Origin: Gordius sp. MW1
Lineage: Eukaryota > Nematomorpha > Gordioida > Gordea > Gordiidae
Reading direction: 5' to 3'
NCBI GenBank assembly: GCA_964036665.1
Contig: OZ038528.1
Coordinates: 8,748,501 to 8,812,500 of the forward strand
DNA length: 64,000 nt
Shown: positions 38,691-52,939 of the stretch, one piece after another
Position numbering within the stretch: position 1 is the first letter of the stretch
How the letters are laid out: every line of letters starts with the position of its first letter
Position numbers and translations under genes: made by a program
Notes under the pieces: model-generated
The model's input: only the letters and a program-made list of their open reading frames with translations
The model's database searches: none
What the model was told of the DNA's origin: nothing

Positions 38691-41600
38691 TTATATATAT
38701 TTTATTTTTTCATGCTCTTTCACATGGAATCGAAAAAACAAAAAATATTTACATGAAAATTTTTCACATATTTTTCTTTCAACCGTATGCATCCGATGAA
38801 AGTTGTCGTTTTCAGACGTGGTTTCGATGATAAAAAGTAAAAATTTATCAGAATCAGAAAACTATTACTTTAAAATCATGATCGCATAGTGCATTTTTGA
38901 AAAATTAAGCACTCACGTTGCGATACAACAAACTAATCGCAACAATAAAACGTTGTCTTTTGTCAAAATGATAGTTCTCGCAACTTAAAACCTCTTTTCG
39001 GAAGTCAATCGAGGATAATAGGATTCTCAAATTGGCTTACTTTTATTTATTTTTTTATCCTCTTTCACATAAAATTGAAAAAAATAAATATTTTTACCTC
39101 AAAATTTTTCACATATTTTACTTTGAACCGTATTCATCCGATGAAAGTTGTGGTTTTAAGACGTGGTTTCTATGATCCCAAGTAAAGATTTATCAGAATT
39201 TGTAAACTATTACTTTGAAATCATGATCGCATAGAGCCATTTTCAAAAATTAAGCATCACGTTGCGATACAACAAACAAATCGCAACAATAAAACGTTGT
39301 CTTTTGTCAAAATGATAGTTCTCGCAGCTTAAAACCTCTTTTCGGAAGTCAATCGAGGATAATAGAATTCTCAAATTGGCTTACTTTTATATATTTTTTC
39401 ATGCTATTTCACATAGAATCGAAAAAAATAAATATTTTTACCTCAAAGATTTTCACATATTTTTCTTTGAACCGTATTCATCCGATGAAAGTTGTCGTTT
39501 TCAGACGTGGTTTCTATGATCCCAAGTAAAAATTTATCAGAATCTGAAAACTATTACTTTGAAATCATGATCGCATAGAGCCATTTTCAAAAATTAAGCA
39601 TCACGTTGCGATACAACAAACTAATCGCAACAATAAAACGTTGTCTTTTGTCAAAATGAATAGTTCTGGCAGCTTAAAACCTCTTTTCGGAAGTCAATCG
39701 AGGATAATAGGAATCTCAAATTGGCTTACTTATATATATATTATTTTTTCATGCTCTTTCACATAGAATCGAAAAAAATAAACATTTTTACCTAAAATTT
39801 TTTCACATATTTTTCTTTCAACCGTATGCATCCGATGAAAGTTGTCGTTTTCAGACGTGGTTTCCATGATAAAAAGTAAAAATTTATCAGAATCAGAAAA
39901 CTATTACTTTAAAATCATGATCGCATAGTGCATTTTTGAAAAATTAAGCACTCACGTTGCGATACAACAAACTAATCGCAACAATAAAACGTTGTCTTTT
40001 GTCAAAATGATAGTTCTCGCAGCTTAAAACCTCTTTTCGGAAGTCAATCGAGGATAATAAGATTCTCAAATTGGCTTACTTTTATATATTTTTTCATGCT
40101 CTTTCACATAGAATCGAAAAAAATAAATATTTTTACCTCAAAATTTTTCACATACTTTTCTTTCAACCGTATGCATCCGATGAAAGTTGTCGTTTTCAGA
40201 CGTGGTTTCCATGATCCCAAGTAAAAATTTATCAGAATCTGAAAACCATTACTTTGAAACCATGATCGCATAGAGCCATTTTCAAAAATTAAGCATCACG
40301 TTGTGATACAACAAACTGATCGCAACAATAAAACGTTGTCTTTTGTCAAAATGATAGTTCTCGCAGCTTAAAACCTCTTTTCGGAAGTCAATCGAGGATA
40401 ATAGGATTCTCAAATTGGCTTACTTTTATATATTTTTTCATGCTCTTTCACATAGAATCGAAAAAAATAAATATTTTTACCTCAAAATTTTTCACATATT
40501 TTTCTTTCAACCGTATGCATCCGATGAAAGTTGTCGTTTTCAGACGTGGTTTCAATGATCCCAAGTAAAAATTTATCAGAATCTGAAAACCATTACTTTG
40601 AAACCATGATCGCATAGAGCCATTTTCAAAAATTAAGCATCACGTTGCGATACAACAAACTAATCGCAACAATAAAACGTTGTCTTTTGTCAAAATGATA
40701 GTTCTCGCAGCTTAAAACCTCTTTTCTGAAGTCAATCGAGGATAATAGGATTCTCAAATTGGCTTACTTTTATATATTTTTTTATGCTCTTTCACATAGA
40801 ATTAAAAAAAAAAAATTTTTTACCTCAAAATTTTTCACATATTTTTCTTTCAACCGTATGCATCCGATAAAAGTTGTCGTTTTCAGACGTGGTTTCCATG
40901 ATCCCAAGTAAAAATTTATCAGAATCAGAAAACTATTACTTTAAAATCATGATCGCATAGTGCGTTTTTGAAAAATTAAGCACTCACGTTGCGATACAAC
41001 AAACTAATCGCAACAATAAAACGTTGTCTTTTGTCAAAATGATAGTTCTCGCAGCTTAAAACCTCTTTTCGGAAGTCAATCGAGGATAATAGGATTCTCA
41101 AATTGGCTTACTTTTATATATTTTTTCATGCTCTTTCACATAGAATCGAAAAAAATAAATAATTTTACCTCAAAATTTTTCACATATTTTTCTTTCAACC
41201 GTATGCATCCGATGAAAGTTGTCGTTTTCAGACGTGGTTTCTATGATCCCAAGTAAAAATTTATCAGAATCTGAAAACTATTACTTTGAAATCATGATCG
41301 CAGAGAGCCATTTTCAAAAATTAAGCACTCACGTTGCGATACAACAAACTAATCGCAACAATAAAACGTTGTCTTTTGTCAAAATGATAATTCTCGAAGC
41401 TTAAAACCTCTTTTCGGAAGTAAATCGAGGATAATAGGATTCTCAAATTGGCTTACTTATATATATTTTATTTTTTCATGCTCTTTCACATGGAATCGAA
41501 AAAAACAAAAAATATTTACATGAAAATTTTTCACATATTTTTCTTTCAACCGTATGCATCCGATGAAAATTGTCGTTTTCAGACGTGGTTTCGATGATAA

Positions 41601-42290
41601 AAAGTAAAAATTTATCAGAATCAGAAAACTATTACTTTAAAATCATGATCGCATAGTGCATTTTTGAAAAATTAAGCACTCACGTTGCGATACAACAAAC
41701 TAATCGCAACAATAAAACGTTGTCTTTTGTCAAAATGATAGTTCTCGCAACTTAAAACCTCTTTTCGGAAGTCAATCGAGGATAATAGGATTCTCAAATT
41801 GGCTTACTTTTATTTATTTTTTTATCCTCTTTCACATAGAATTGAAAAAAATAAATATTTTTACCTCAAAGATTTTCACATATTTTTCTTTGAACCGTAT
41901 TCATCCGATGAAAGTTGTCGTTTTCAGACGTGGTTTCTATGATCCCAAGTAAAAATTTATCAGAATCTGAAAACTATTACTTTGAAATCATGATCGCATA
42001 GAGCCATTTTCAAAAATTAAGCATCACGTTGCGATACAACAAACTAATCGTACCAATAAAACGTTGTCTTTTGTCAAAATGAATAGTTCTGGCAGCTTAA
42101 AACCTCTTTTCGGAAGTCAATCGAGGATAATAGGATTCTCAAATCGGCTTACTTATATATATATTATTTTTTCATGCTCTTTCACATAGAATCGAAAAAA
42201 ATAAACATTTTTACCTCAAAATTTTTCACATATTTTTCTTTCAACCGTATGCATCCGATGAAAGTTGTCGTTTTCAGACGTGGTTTCCAT
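37150..42290 (+). repeat. Segmental duplication, 17-monomer offset of 5,892 bp, copy 1
   Basis: Matches about 43,042-48,182. Markers in order are CTCAAAATATTTCAC, GAATCGAATAAAAT, a wide monomer with a shortened GAAAAAACAAAAAATATT, CATAAAATTG near 39,070, CCTAAAATTTTTTCAC near 39,792, CATACTTTTC with GTTGTGATAC, TTTTCTGAAGTC, GAATTAAAAAAAAAA, CCGATAAAAG, TAATTTTACC and CAAATCGGCTT near 42,142. This 17-monomer period differs from the 5,870 bp unit in sequence content. Confidence 0.85.
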
Positions 42291-43041
42291 GATCCCAAGT
42301 AAAGATTTTTCAGAATTTGTAAACTATTACTTTGAAATCATGATCGCATAAAGCCATTTTCAAAAATTAAGCATCACGTTGCGATACAACAAACTAATCG
42401 CAACAATAAAACATTGTCATTTGTCAAAATGATAGGTCTCGCAACTTAAAACCTCTTTTCGGAAGTCAATCGAGGATAATAGGATTCTCAAATTGGCTTA
42501 CTTTTATATATTTTTTTATCCTCTTTCACATAGAATTGAAAAAAATAAATATTTTTACCTCAAAATTTTTCACATATTTTACTTTGAACCGTATTCATCC
42601 GATGAAAGTTGTGGTTTTAAGACGTGGTTTCTATGATCCCAAGTAAAGATTTATCAGAATTTGTAAACTATTACTTTGAAATCATGATCGCATAGAGCCA
42701 TTTTCAAAAATTAAGCATCACGTTGCGATACAACAAACTAATCGCAACAATAAAACGTTGTCTTTTGTCAAAATGATAGTTCTCGCAGCTTAAAACCTCT
42801 TTTCGTAAGTCAATCGAGGATAATAGGATTCTCAAATTGGCTTACTTTTATATATTTTTTCATGCTATTTAACATAGAATCGAAAAAAATAAATATTTTT
42901 ACCTCAAAGATTTTCACATATTTTTCTTTGAACCGTATTCATCCGATGAAAGTTGTCGTTTTCAGACGTGGTTTCTATGATCCCAAGTAAAAATTTATCA
43001 GAATCTGAAAACTATTACTTTGAAATCATGATCGCATAGAG
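42291..43041 (+). repeat. Two TTTTAAG/CATTGTC-type monomers between 5,892 bp copies
   Basis: This short stretch follows the CAAATCGGCTT monomer and carries the AAGATTTTTCAG, AATTTGTAAAC, CATTGTCATTTG and GTGGTTTTAAGACG markers. It matches about 36,745-37,140 at about 5,549 bp (16 monomers) better than anything at 5,892 bp. It marks a register change between neighbouring duplications. Confidence 0.7.
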
Positions 43042-46000
43042 CCATTTTCAAAAATTAAGCATCACGTTGCGATACAACAAACTAATCGCAACAATAAAAC
43101 GTTGTCTTTTGTCAAAATGAATAGTTCTGGCAGCTTAAAACCTCTTTTCGGAAGTCAATCGAGGATAATAGGATTCTCAAATTGGCTTACTTATATATAT
43201 ATTATTTTTTCATGCTCTTTCACATAGAATCGAAAAAAATAAACATTTTTACCTCAAAATATTTCACATATTTTTCTTTCAACCGTATGCATCCGATGAA
43301 AGTTGTCGTTTTCAGACGTGGTTTCCATGATAAAAAGTAAAAATTTATCAGAATCAGAAAACTATTACTTTAAAATCATGATCGCATAGTGCATTTTTGA
43401 AAAATTAAGCACTCACGTTGCGATACAACAAACTAATCGCAACAATAAAACGTTGTCTTTTGTCAAAATGATAGTTCTCGCAGCTTAAAACCTCTTTTCG
43501 GAAGTCAATCGAGGATAATAGGATTCTCAAATTGGCTTACTTTTATATATTTTTCATGCTATTTCACATAGAATCGAAAAAAAATAAATATTTTTACCTC
43601 AAAGATTTTCACATATTTTTCTTTGAACCGTATTCATCCGATGAAAGTTGTCGTTTTCAGACGTGGTTTCTATGATCCCAAGTAAAAATTTATCAGAATC
43701 TGAAAACTATTACTTTGAAATCATGATCGCATAGAGCCATTTTCAAAAATTAAGCACTCACGTTGCGATACAACAAACTAATCGCAACAATAAAACGTTG
43801 TCTTTTGTCAAAATGAATAGTTCTGGCAGCTTAAAACCTCTTTTCGGAAGTCAATCGAGGATAATAGGATTCTCAAATTGGCTTACTTATATATATATTA
43901 TTTTTTCATGCTCTTTCACATAGAATCGAAAAAAATAAACATTTTTACCTCAAAATTTTTCACATATTTTTCTTTCAACCGTATGCATCCGATGAAAGTT
44001 GTCGTTTTCAGACGTGGTTTCGATGATAAAAAGTAAAAATTTATCAGAATCAGAAAACTATTACTTTAAAATCATGATCGCATAGTGCATTTTTGAAAAA
44101 TTAAGCACTCACGTTGCGATACAACAAACTAATCGCAACAATAAAACGTTGTCTTTTGTCAAAATGATAGTTCTCGCAGCTTAAAACCTCTTTTCGGAAG
44201 TCAATCGAGGATAATAGGATTCTCAAATTGGCTTACTTTTATATATTTTTCCATGCTCTTTCACATAGAATCGAATAAAATAAATATTTTTACCTCAAAA
44301 TTTTTCACATATTTGTCTTTCAACCGTATGCATCCGATGAAAGTTGTCGTTTTCAGACGTGGTTTCTATGATCCCAAGTAAAAATTTATCAGAATCTGAA
44401 AACTATTACTTTGAAATCATGATCGCAGAGAGCCATTTTCAAAAATTAAGCACTCACGTTGCGATACAACAAACTAATCGCAACAATAAAACGTTGTCTT
44501 TTGTCAAAATGAATAGTTCTGGCAGCTTAAAACCTCTTTTCGGAAGTAAATCGAGGATAATAGGATTCTCAAATTGGCTTACTTATATATATTTTATTTT
44601 TTCATGCTCTTTCACATGGAATCGAAAAAACAAAAAATATTTACATGAAAATTTTTCACATATTTTTCTTTCAACCGTATGCATCCGATGAAAGTTGTCG
44701 TTTTCAGACGTGGTTTCGATGATAAAAAGTAAAAATTTATCAGAATCAGAAAACTATTACTTTAAAATCATGATCGCATAGTGCATTTTTGAAAAATTAA
44801 GCACTCACGTTGCGATACAACAAACTAATCGCAACAATAAAACGTTGTCTTTTGTCAAAATGATAGTTCTCGCAACTTAAAACCTCTTTTCGGAAGTCAA
44901 TCGAGGATAATAGGATTCTCAAATTGGCTTACTTTTATTTATTTTTTTATCCTCTTTCACATAAAATTGAAAAAAATAAATATTTTTACCTCAAAATTTT
45001 TCACATATTTTACTTTGAACCGTATTCATCCGATGAAAGTTGTGGTTTTAAGACGTGGTTTCTATGATCCCAAGTAAAGATTTATCAGAATTTGTAAACT
45101 ATTACTTTGAAATCATGATCGCATAGAGCCATTTTCAAAAATTAAGCATCACGTTGCGATACAACAAACTAATCGCAACAAATAAACGTTGTCTTTTGTC
45201 AAAATAATAGTTCTCGCAGCTTAAAACCTCTTTTCGGAAGTCAATCGAGGATAATAGGATTCTCAAATTGGCTTACTTTTATATATTTTTTCATGCTATT
45301 TCACATAGAATCGAAAAAAATAAATATTTTTACCTCAAAGATTTTCACATATTTTTCTTTGAACCGTATTCATCCGATGAAAGTTGTCGTTTTCAGACGT
45401 GGTTTCTATGATCCCAAGTAAAAATTTATCAGAATCTGAAAACTATTACTTTGAAATCATGATCGCATAGAGCCATTTTCAAAAATTAAGCATCACGTTG
45501 CGATACAACAAACTAATCGCAACAATAAAACGTTGTCTTTTGTCAAAATGAATAGTTCTGGCAGCTTAAAACCTCTTTTCGGAAGTCAATCGAGGATAAT
45601 AGGATTCTCAAATTGGCTTACTTATATATATATTATTTTTTCATGCTCTTTCACATAGAATCGAAAAAAATAAACATTTTTACCTAAAATTTTTTCACAT
45701 ATTTTTCTTTCAACCGTATGCATCCGATGAAAGTTGTGGTTTTCAGACGTGGTTTCCATGATAAAAAGTAAAAATTTATCAGAATCAGAAAACTATTACT
45801 TTAAAATCATGATCGCATAGTGCATTTTTGAAAAATTAAGCACTCACGTTGCGATACAACAAACTAATCGCAACAATAAAACGTTGTCTTTTGTCAAAAT
45901 GATAGTTCTCGCAGCTTAAAACCTCTTTTCGGAAGTCAATCGAGGATAATAAGATTCTCAAATTGGCTTACTTTTATATATTTTTTCATGCTCTTTCACA

Positions 46001-48182
46001 TAGAATCGAAAAAAATAAATATTTTTACCTCAAAATTTTTCACATACTTTTCTTTCAACCGTATGCATCCGATGAAAGTTGTCGTTTTCAGACGTGGTTT
46101 CAATGATCCCAAGTAAAAATTATCAGAATCTGAAAACCATTACTTTGAAACCATGATCGCATAGAGCCATTTTCAAAAATTAAGCATCACGTTGTGATAC
46201 AACAAACTGATCGCAACAATAAAACGTTGTCTTTTGTCAAAATGATAGTTCTCGCAGCTTAAAACCTCTTTTCGGAAGTCAATCGAGGATAATAGGATTC
46301 TCAAATTGGCTTACTTTTATATATTTTTTCATGCTCTTTCACATAGAATCGAAAAAAAATAAATATTTTTACCTCAAAATTTTTCACATATTTTTCTTTC
46401 AACCGTATGCATCCGATGAAAGTTGTCGTTTTCAGACGTGGTTTCAATGATCCCAAGTAAAAATTTATCAGAATCTGAAAACCATTACTTTGAAACCATG
46501 ATCGCATAGAGCCATTTTCAAAAATTAAGCATCACGTTGCGATACAACAAACTAATCGCAACAATAAAACGTTGTCTTTTGTCAAAATGATAGTTCTCGC
46601 AGCTTAAAACCTCTTTTCTGAAGTCAATCGAGGATAATAGGATTCTCAAATTGGCTTACTTTTATATATTTTTTTATGCTCTTTCACATAGAATTAAAAA
46701 AAAAAAAATTTTTACCTCAAAATTTTTCACATATTTTTCTTTCAACCGTATGCATCCGATAAAAGTTGTCGTTTTCAGACGTGGTTTCCATGATCCCAAG
46801 TAAAAATTTATCAGAATCAGAAAACTATTACTTTAAAATCATGATCGCATAGTGCGTTTTTGAAAAATTAAGCACTCACGTTGCGATACAACAAACTAAT
46901 CGCAACAATAAAACGTTGTCTTTTGTCAAAATGATAGTTCTCGCAGCTTAAAACCTCTTTTCGGAAGTCAATCGAGGATAATAGGATTCTCAAATTGGCT
47001 TACTTTTATATATTTTTTCATGCTCTTTCACATAGAATCGAAAAAAATAAATAATTTTACCTCAAAATTTTTCACATATTTTTCTTTCAACCGTATGCAT
47101 CCGATGAAAGTTGTCGTTTTCAGACGTGGTTTCTATGATCCCAAGTAAAAATTTATCAGAATCTGAAAACTATTACTTTGAAATCATGATCGCAGAGAGC
47201 CATTTTCAAAAATTAAGCACTCACGTTGCGATACAACAAACTAATCGCAACAATAAAACGTTGTCTTTTGTCAAAATGATAGTTCTCGAAGCTTAAAACC
47301 TCTTTTCGGAAGTAAATCGAGGATAATAGGATTCTCAAATTGGCTTACTTATATATATTTTATTTTTTCATGCTCTTTCACATGGAATCGAAAAAAACAA
47401 AAAATATTTACATGAAAATTTTTCACATATTTTTCTTTCAACCGTATGCATCCGATGAAAATTGTCGTTTTCAGACGTGGTTTCAATGATAAAAAGTAAA
47501 AATTTATCAGAATCAGAAAACTATTACTTTAAAATCATGATCGCATAGTGCATTTTTGAAAAATTAAGCACTCACGTTGCGATACAACAAACTAATCGCA
47601 ACAATAAAACGTTGTCTTTTGTCAAAATGATAGTTCTCGCAACTTAAAACCTCTTTTCGGAAGTCAATCGAGGATAATAGGATTCTCAAATTGGCTTACT
47701 TTTATTTATTTTTTTATCCTCTTTCACATAGAATTGAAAAAAATAAATATTTTTACCTCAAAGATTTTCACATATTTTTCTTTGAACCGTATTCATCCGA
47801 TGAAAGTTGTCGTTTTCAGACGTGGTTTCTATGATCCCAAGTAAAAATTTATCAGAATCTGAAAACTATTACTTTGAAATCATGATCGCATAGAGCCATT
47901 TTCAAAAATTAAGCATCACGTTGCGATACAACAAACTAATCGCACCAATAAAACGTTGTCTTTTGTCAAAATGAATAGTTCTGGCAGCTTAAAACCTCTT
48001 TTCGGAAGTCAATCGAGGATAATAGGATTCTCAAATCGGCTTACTTATATATATATTATTTTTTCATGCTCTTTCACATAGAATCGAAAAAAATAAACAT
48101 TTTTACCTAAAATTTTTTCACATATTTTTCTTTCAACCGTATGCATCCGATGAAAGTTGTGGTTTTCAGACGTGGTTTCCAT
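43042..48182 (+). repeat. Segmental duplication, 17-monomer offset of 5,892 bp, copy 2
   Basis: Partner of the previous block, with CATAAAATTG near 44,962 and CCTAAAATTTTTTCAC near 45,684. It diverges at about 48,182, where it has GATAAAAAG instead of the AAGATTTTTCAG haplotype. Small differences include GAAGTTGTGG near 45,735 and the one-base-shortened AAAAATTATCAG near 46,115. Confidence 0.85.
45680..48102 (+). repeat. 7-monomer higher-order unit, copy 1 (2,423 bp)
   Basis: Tandem with the next block at 2,423 bp. Shared markers are CCTAAAATTTTTTCAC, GTGGTTTTCAGACG, CATACTTTTC, AAAAATTATCAG, GTTGTGATAC, TTTCAATGATCCC near 46,443, TTTTCTGAAGTC, CCGATAAAAG, GCAGAGAGCC, CTCGAAGC and TTTCAATGATAAAAAG. 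It lies inside the right half of the 5,892 bp duplication, so it is younger or was homogenised later. Confidence 0.85.
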
Positions 48183-50525
48183 GATAAAAAGTAAAAATTT
48201 ATCAGAATCAGAAAACTATTACTTTAAAATCATGATCGCATAGTGCATTTTTGAAAAATTAAGCACTCACGTTGCGATACAACAAACTAATCGCAACAAT
48301 AAAACGTTGTCTTTTGTCAAAATGATAGTTCTCGCAGCTTAAAACCTCTTTTCGGAAGTCAATCGAGGATAATAAGATTCTCAAATTGGCTTACTTTTAT
48401 ATATTTTTTCATGCTCTTTCACATAGAATCGAAAAAAATAAATATTTTTACCTCAAAATTTTTCACATACTTTTCTTTCAACCGTATGCATCCGATGAAA
48501 GTTGTCGTTTTCAGACGTGGTTTCCATGATCCCAAGTAAAAATTATCAGAATCTGAAAACCATTACTTTGAAACCATGATCGCATAGAGCCATTTTCAAA
48601 AATTAAGCATCACGTTGTGATACAACAAACTGATCGCAACAATAAAACGTTGTCTTTTGTCAAAATGATAGTTCTCGCAGCTTAAAACCTCTTTTCGGAA
48701 GTCAATCGAGGATAATAGGATTCTCAAATTGGCTTACTTTTATATATTTTTTCATGCTCTTTCACATAGAATCGAAAAAAAATAAATATTTTTACCTCAA
48801 AATTTTTCACATATTTTTCTTTCAACCGTATGCATCCGATGAAAGTTGTCGTTTTCAGACGTGGTTTCAATGATCCCAAGTAAAAATTTATCAGAATCTG
48901 AAAACCATTACTTTGAAACCATGATCGCATAGAGCCATTTTCAAAAATTAAGCATCACGTTGCGATACAACAAACTAATCGCAACAATAAAACGTTGTCT
49001 TTTGTCAAAATGATAGTTCTCGCAGCTTAAAACCTCTTTTCTGAAGTCAATCGAGGATAATAGGATTCTCAAATTGGCTTACTTTTATATATTTTTTTAT
49101 GCTCTTTCACATAGAATTAAAAAAAAAAAAATTTTTACCTCAAAATTTTTCACATATTTTTCTTTCAACCGTATGCATCCGATAAAAGTTGTCGTTTTCA
49201 GACGTGGTTTCCATGATCCCAAGTAAAAATTTATCAGAATCAGAAAACTATTACTTTAAAATCATGATCGCATAGTGCGTTTTTGAAAAATTAAGCACTC
49301 ACGTTGCGATACAACAAACTAATCGCAACAATAAAACGTTGTCTTTTGTCAAAATGATAGTTCTCGCAGCTTAAAACCTCTTTTCGGAAGTCAATCGAGG
49401 ATAATAGGATTCTCAAATTGGCTTACTTTTATATATTTTTTCATGCTCTTTCACATAGAATCGAAAAAAATAAATAATTTTACCTCAAAATTTTTCACAT
49501 ATTTTTCTTTCAACCGTATGCATCCGATGAAAGTTGTCGTTTTCAGACGTGGTTTCTATGATCCCAAGTAAAAATTTATCAGAATCTGAAAACTATTACT
49601 TTGAAATCATGATCGCAGAGAGCCATTTTCAAAAATTAAGCACTCACGTTGCGATACAACAAACTAATCGCAACAATAAAACGTTGTCTTTTGTCAAAAT
49701 GATAGTTCTCGAAGCTTAAAACCTCTTTTCGGAAGTAAATCGAGGATAATAGGATTCTCAAATTGGCTTACTTATATATATTTTATTTTTTCATGCTCTT
49801 TCACATGGAATCGAAAAAAACAAAAAATATTTACATGAAAATTTTTCACATATTTTTCTTTCAACCGTATGCATCCGATGAAAATTGTCGTTTTCAGACG
49901 TGGTTTCAATGATAAAAAGTAAAAATTTATCAGAATCAGAAAACTATTACTTTAAAATCATGATCGCATAGTGCATTTTTGAAAAATTAAGCACTCACGT
50001 TGCGATACAACAAACTAATCGCAACAATAAAACGTTGTCTTTTGTCAAAATGATAGTTCTCGCAACTTAAAACCTCTTTTCGGAAGTCAATCGAGGATAA
50101 TAGGATTCTCAAATTGGCTTACTTTTATTTATTTTTTTATCCTCTTTCACATAGAATTGAAAAAAATAAATATTTTTACCTCAAAGATTTTCACATATTT
50201 TTCTTTGAACCGTATTCATCCGATGAAAGTTGTCGTTTTCAGACGTGGTTTCTATGATCCCAAGTAAAAATTTATCAGAATCTGAAAACTATTACTTTGA
50301 AATCATGATCGCATAGAGCCATTTTCAAAAATTAAGCATCACGTTGCGATACAACAAACTAATCGCACCAATAAAACGTTGTCTTTTGTCAAAATGAATA
50401 GTTCTGGCAGCTTAAAACCTCTTTTCGGAAGTCAATCGAGGATAATAGGATTCTCAAATCGGCTTACTTATATATATATTATTTTTTCATGCTCTTTCAC
50501 ATAGAATCGAAAAAAATAAACATTT
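48103..50525 (+). repeat. 7-monomer higher-order unit, copy 2 (2,423 bp)
   Basis: Second tandem copy of the 2,423 bp unit with the same ordered markers, including TTTCAATGATCCC near 48,866 and CTCGAAGC near 49,708. It ends where CCTCAAATTTTTTCAC replaces CCTAAAATTTTTTCAC near 50,530. Confidence 0.85.
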
Positions 50526-51509
50526 TTACCTCAAATTTTTTCACATATTTTTCTTTCAACCGTATGCATCCGATGAAAGTTGTCGTTTTCAGACGTGGTT
50601 TCCATGATAAAAAGTAAAAATTTATCAGAATCATAAAACTATTACTTTAAAATCATGATCGCATAGTGCATTTTTTGAAAAATTAAGCACTCACGTTGCG
50701 ATACAACAAACTAATCGCAACAATAAAACGTTGTCTTTTGTCAAAATGATAGTTCTCGCAGCTTAAAAGCTCTTTTCGGAAGTCAATCGAGGATAATAAG
50801 ATTCTCAAATTGGCTTACTTTTATATATTTTTTCATGCTCTTTCACATAGAATCGAAAAAAATAAATATTTTTACCTCAAAATTTTTCACATACTTTTCT
50901 TTCAACCGTATGCATCCGATGAAAGTTGTCGTTTTCAGACGTGGTTTCCATGATCCCAAGTAAAAATTTATCAGAATCTGAAAACCATTACTTTGAAACC
51001 ATGATCGCATAGAGCCATTTTCAAAAATTAAGCATCACGTTGTGATACAACAAACTGATCGCAACAATAAAACGTTGTCTTTTGTCAAAATGATAGTTCT
51101 CGCAGCTTAAAACCTCTTTTCGGAAGTCAATCGAGGATAATAGGATTCTTAAATTGGCTTACTTTTATATATTTTTTTATGCTCTTTCACATAGAATAAA
51201 AAAAAAAAAAATTTTTACCTCAAAATTTTTCACATATTTTTCTTTCAACCGTATGCATCCGATGAAAGTTGTCGTTTTCAGACGTGGTTTCCATGATCCC
51301 AAGTAAAAATTTATCAGAATCAGAAAACTATTACTTTAAAATCATGATCGCATAGTGCGTTTTTGAAAAATTAAGCACTCACGTTGCGATACAACAAACT
51401 AATCGCAACAATAAAACGTTGTCTTTTGTCAAAATGATAGTTCTCGCAGCTTAAAACCTCTTTTCGGAAGTCAATCGAGGATAATAGGATTCTCAAATTG
51501 GCTTACTTT
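50127..51509 (+). repeat. 4-monomer higher-order unit, copy 1 (about 1,383 bp)
   Basis: Begins in a TTTATTTATTTTTTTATCC monomer and includes ATCGCACCAAT, CAAATCGGCTT, CCTCAAATTTTTTCAC, AATCATAAAAC near 50,629, a seven-T GCATTTTTTG, TTAAAAGCTC near 50,765, CATACTTTTC and an all-A run near 51,199. The whole order repeats about 1,383 bp later. Confidence 0.86.
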
Positions 51510-52890
51510 TATTTATTTTTTTATCCTCTTTCACATAGAATTGAAAAAAATAAATATTTTTACCTCAAAGATTTTCACATATTTTTCTTTGAACCGTATT
51601 CATCCGATGAAAGTTGTCGTTTTCAGACGTGGTTTCTATGATCCCAAGTAAAAATTTATCAGAATCTGAAAACTATTACTTTGAAATCATGATCGCATAG
51701 AGCCATTTTCAAAAATTAAGCATCACGTTGCGATACAACAAACTAATCGCACCAATAAAACGTTGTCTTTTGTCAAAATGAATAGTTCTGGCAGCTTAAA
51801 ACCTCTTTTCGGAAGTCAATCGAGGATAATAGGATTCTCAAATCGGCTTACTTATATATATATTATTTTTTCATGCTCTTTCACATAGAATCGAAAAAAA
51901 TAAACATTTTTACCTCAAATTTTTTCACATATTTTTCTTTCAACCGTATGCATCCGATGAAAGTTGTCGTTTTCAGACGTGGTTTCCATGATAAAAAGTA
52001 AAAATTTATCAGAATCATAAAACTATTACTTTAAAATCATGATCGCATAGTGCATTTTTTGAAAAATTAAGCACTCACGTTGCGATACAACAAACTAATC
52101 GCAACAATAAAACGTTGTCTTTTGTCAAAATGATAGTTCTCGCAGCTTAAAAGCTCTTTTCGGAAGTCAATCGAGGATAATAAGATTCTCAAATTGGCTT
52201 ACTTTTATATATTTTTTCATGCTCTTTCACATAGAATCGAAAAAAATAAATATTTTTACCTCAAAATTTTTCACATACTTTTCTTTCAACCGTATGCATC
52301 CGATGAAAGTTGTCGTTTTCAGACGTGGTTTCCATGATCCCAAGTAAAAATTTATCAGAATCTGAAAACCATTACTTTGAAACCATGATCGCATAGAGCC
52401 ATTTTCAAAAATTAAGCATCACGTTGTGATACAACAAACTGATCGCAACAATAAAACGTTGTCTTTTGTCAAAATGATAGTTCTCGCAGCTTAAAACCTC
52501 TTTTCGGAAGTCAATCGAGGATAATAGGATTCTCAAATTGGCTTACTTTTATATATTTTTTTATGCTCTTTCACATAGAATTAAAAAAAAAAAATTTTTA
52601 CCTCAAAATTTTTCACATATTTTTCTTTCAACCGTATGCATCCGATGAAAGTTGTCGTTTTCAGACGTGGTTTCCATGATCCCAAGTAAAAATTTATCAG
52701 AATCAGAAAACTATTACTTTAAAATCATGATCGCATAGTGCGTTTTTGAAAAATTAAGCACTCACGTTGCGATACAACAAACTAATCGCAACAATAAAAC
52801 GTTGTCTTTTGTCAAAATGATAGTTCTCGCAGCTTAAAACCTCTTTTCGGAAGTCAATCGAGGATAATAGGATTCTCAAATTGGCTTACT
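51510..52890 (+). repeat. 4-monomer higher-order unit, copy 2 (about 1,383 bp)
   Basis: Second tandem copy with AATCATAAAAC near 52,012 and TTAAAAGCTC near 52,148. It ends near 52,890, where the next monomer has TTTATATATTTTTTC and, near 52,914, a private deletion giving CTTTCTAGAATTG. Confidence 0.86.
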
Positions 52891-52939
52891 TTTATATATT
52901 TTTTCATGCTCTTTCTAGAATTGAAAAAAATAAATAATT

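Noticed and set aside
46301..46507. Minus-strand 68-codon frames here and at 48,724-48,930
   Set aside because: They are the same monomer frame duplicated by the 2,423 bp unit. They exist because of one extra A in an A-run (and the TTTCAATGATC variant) and have no independent support.
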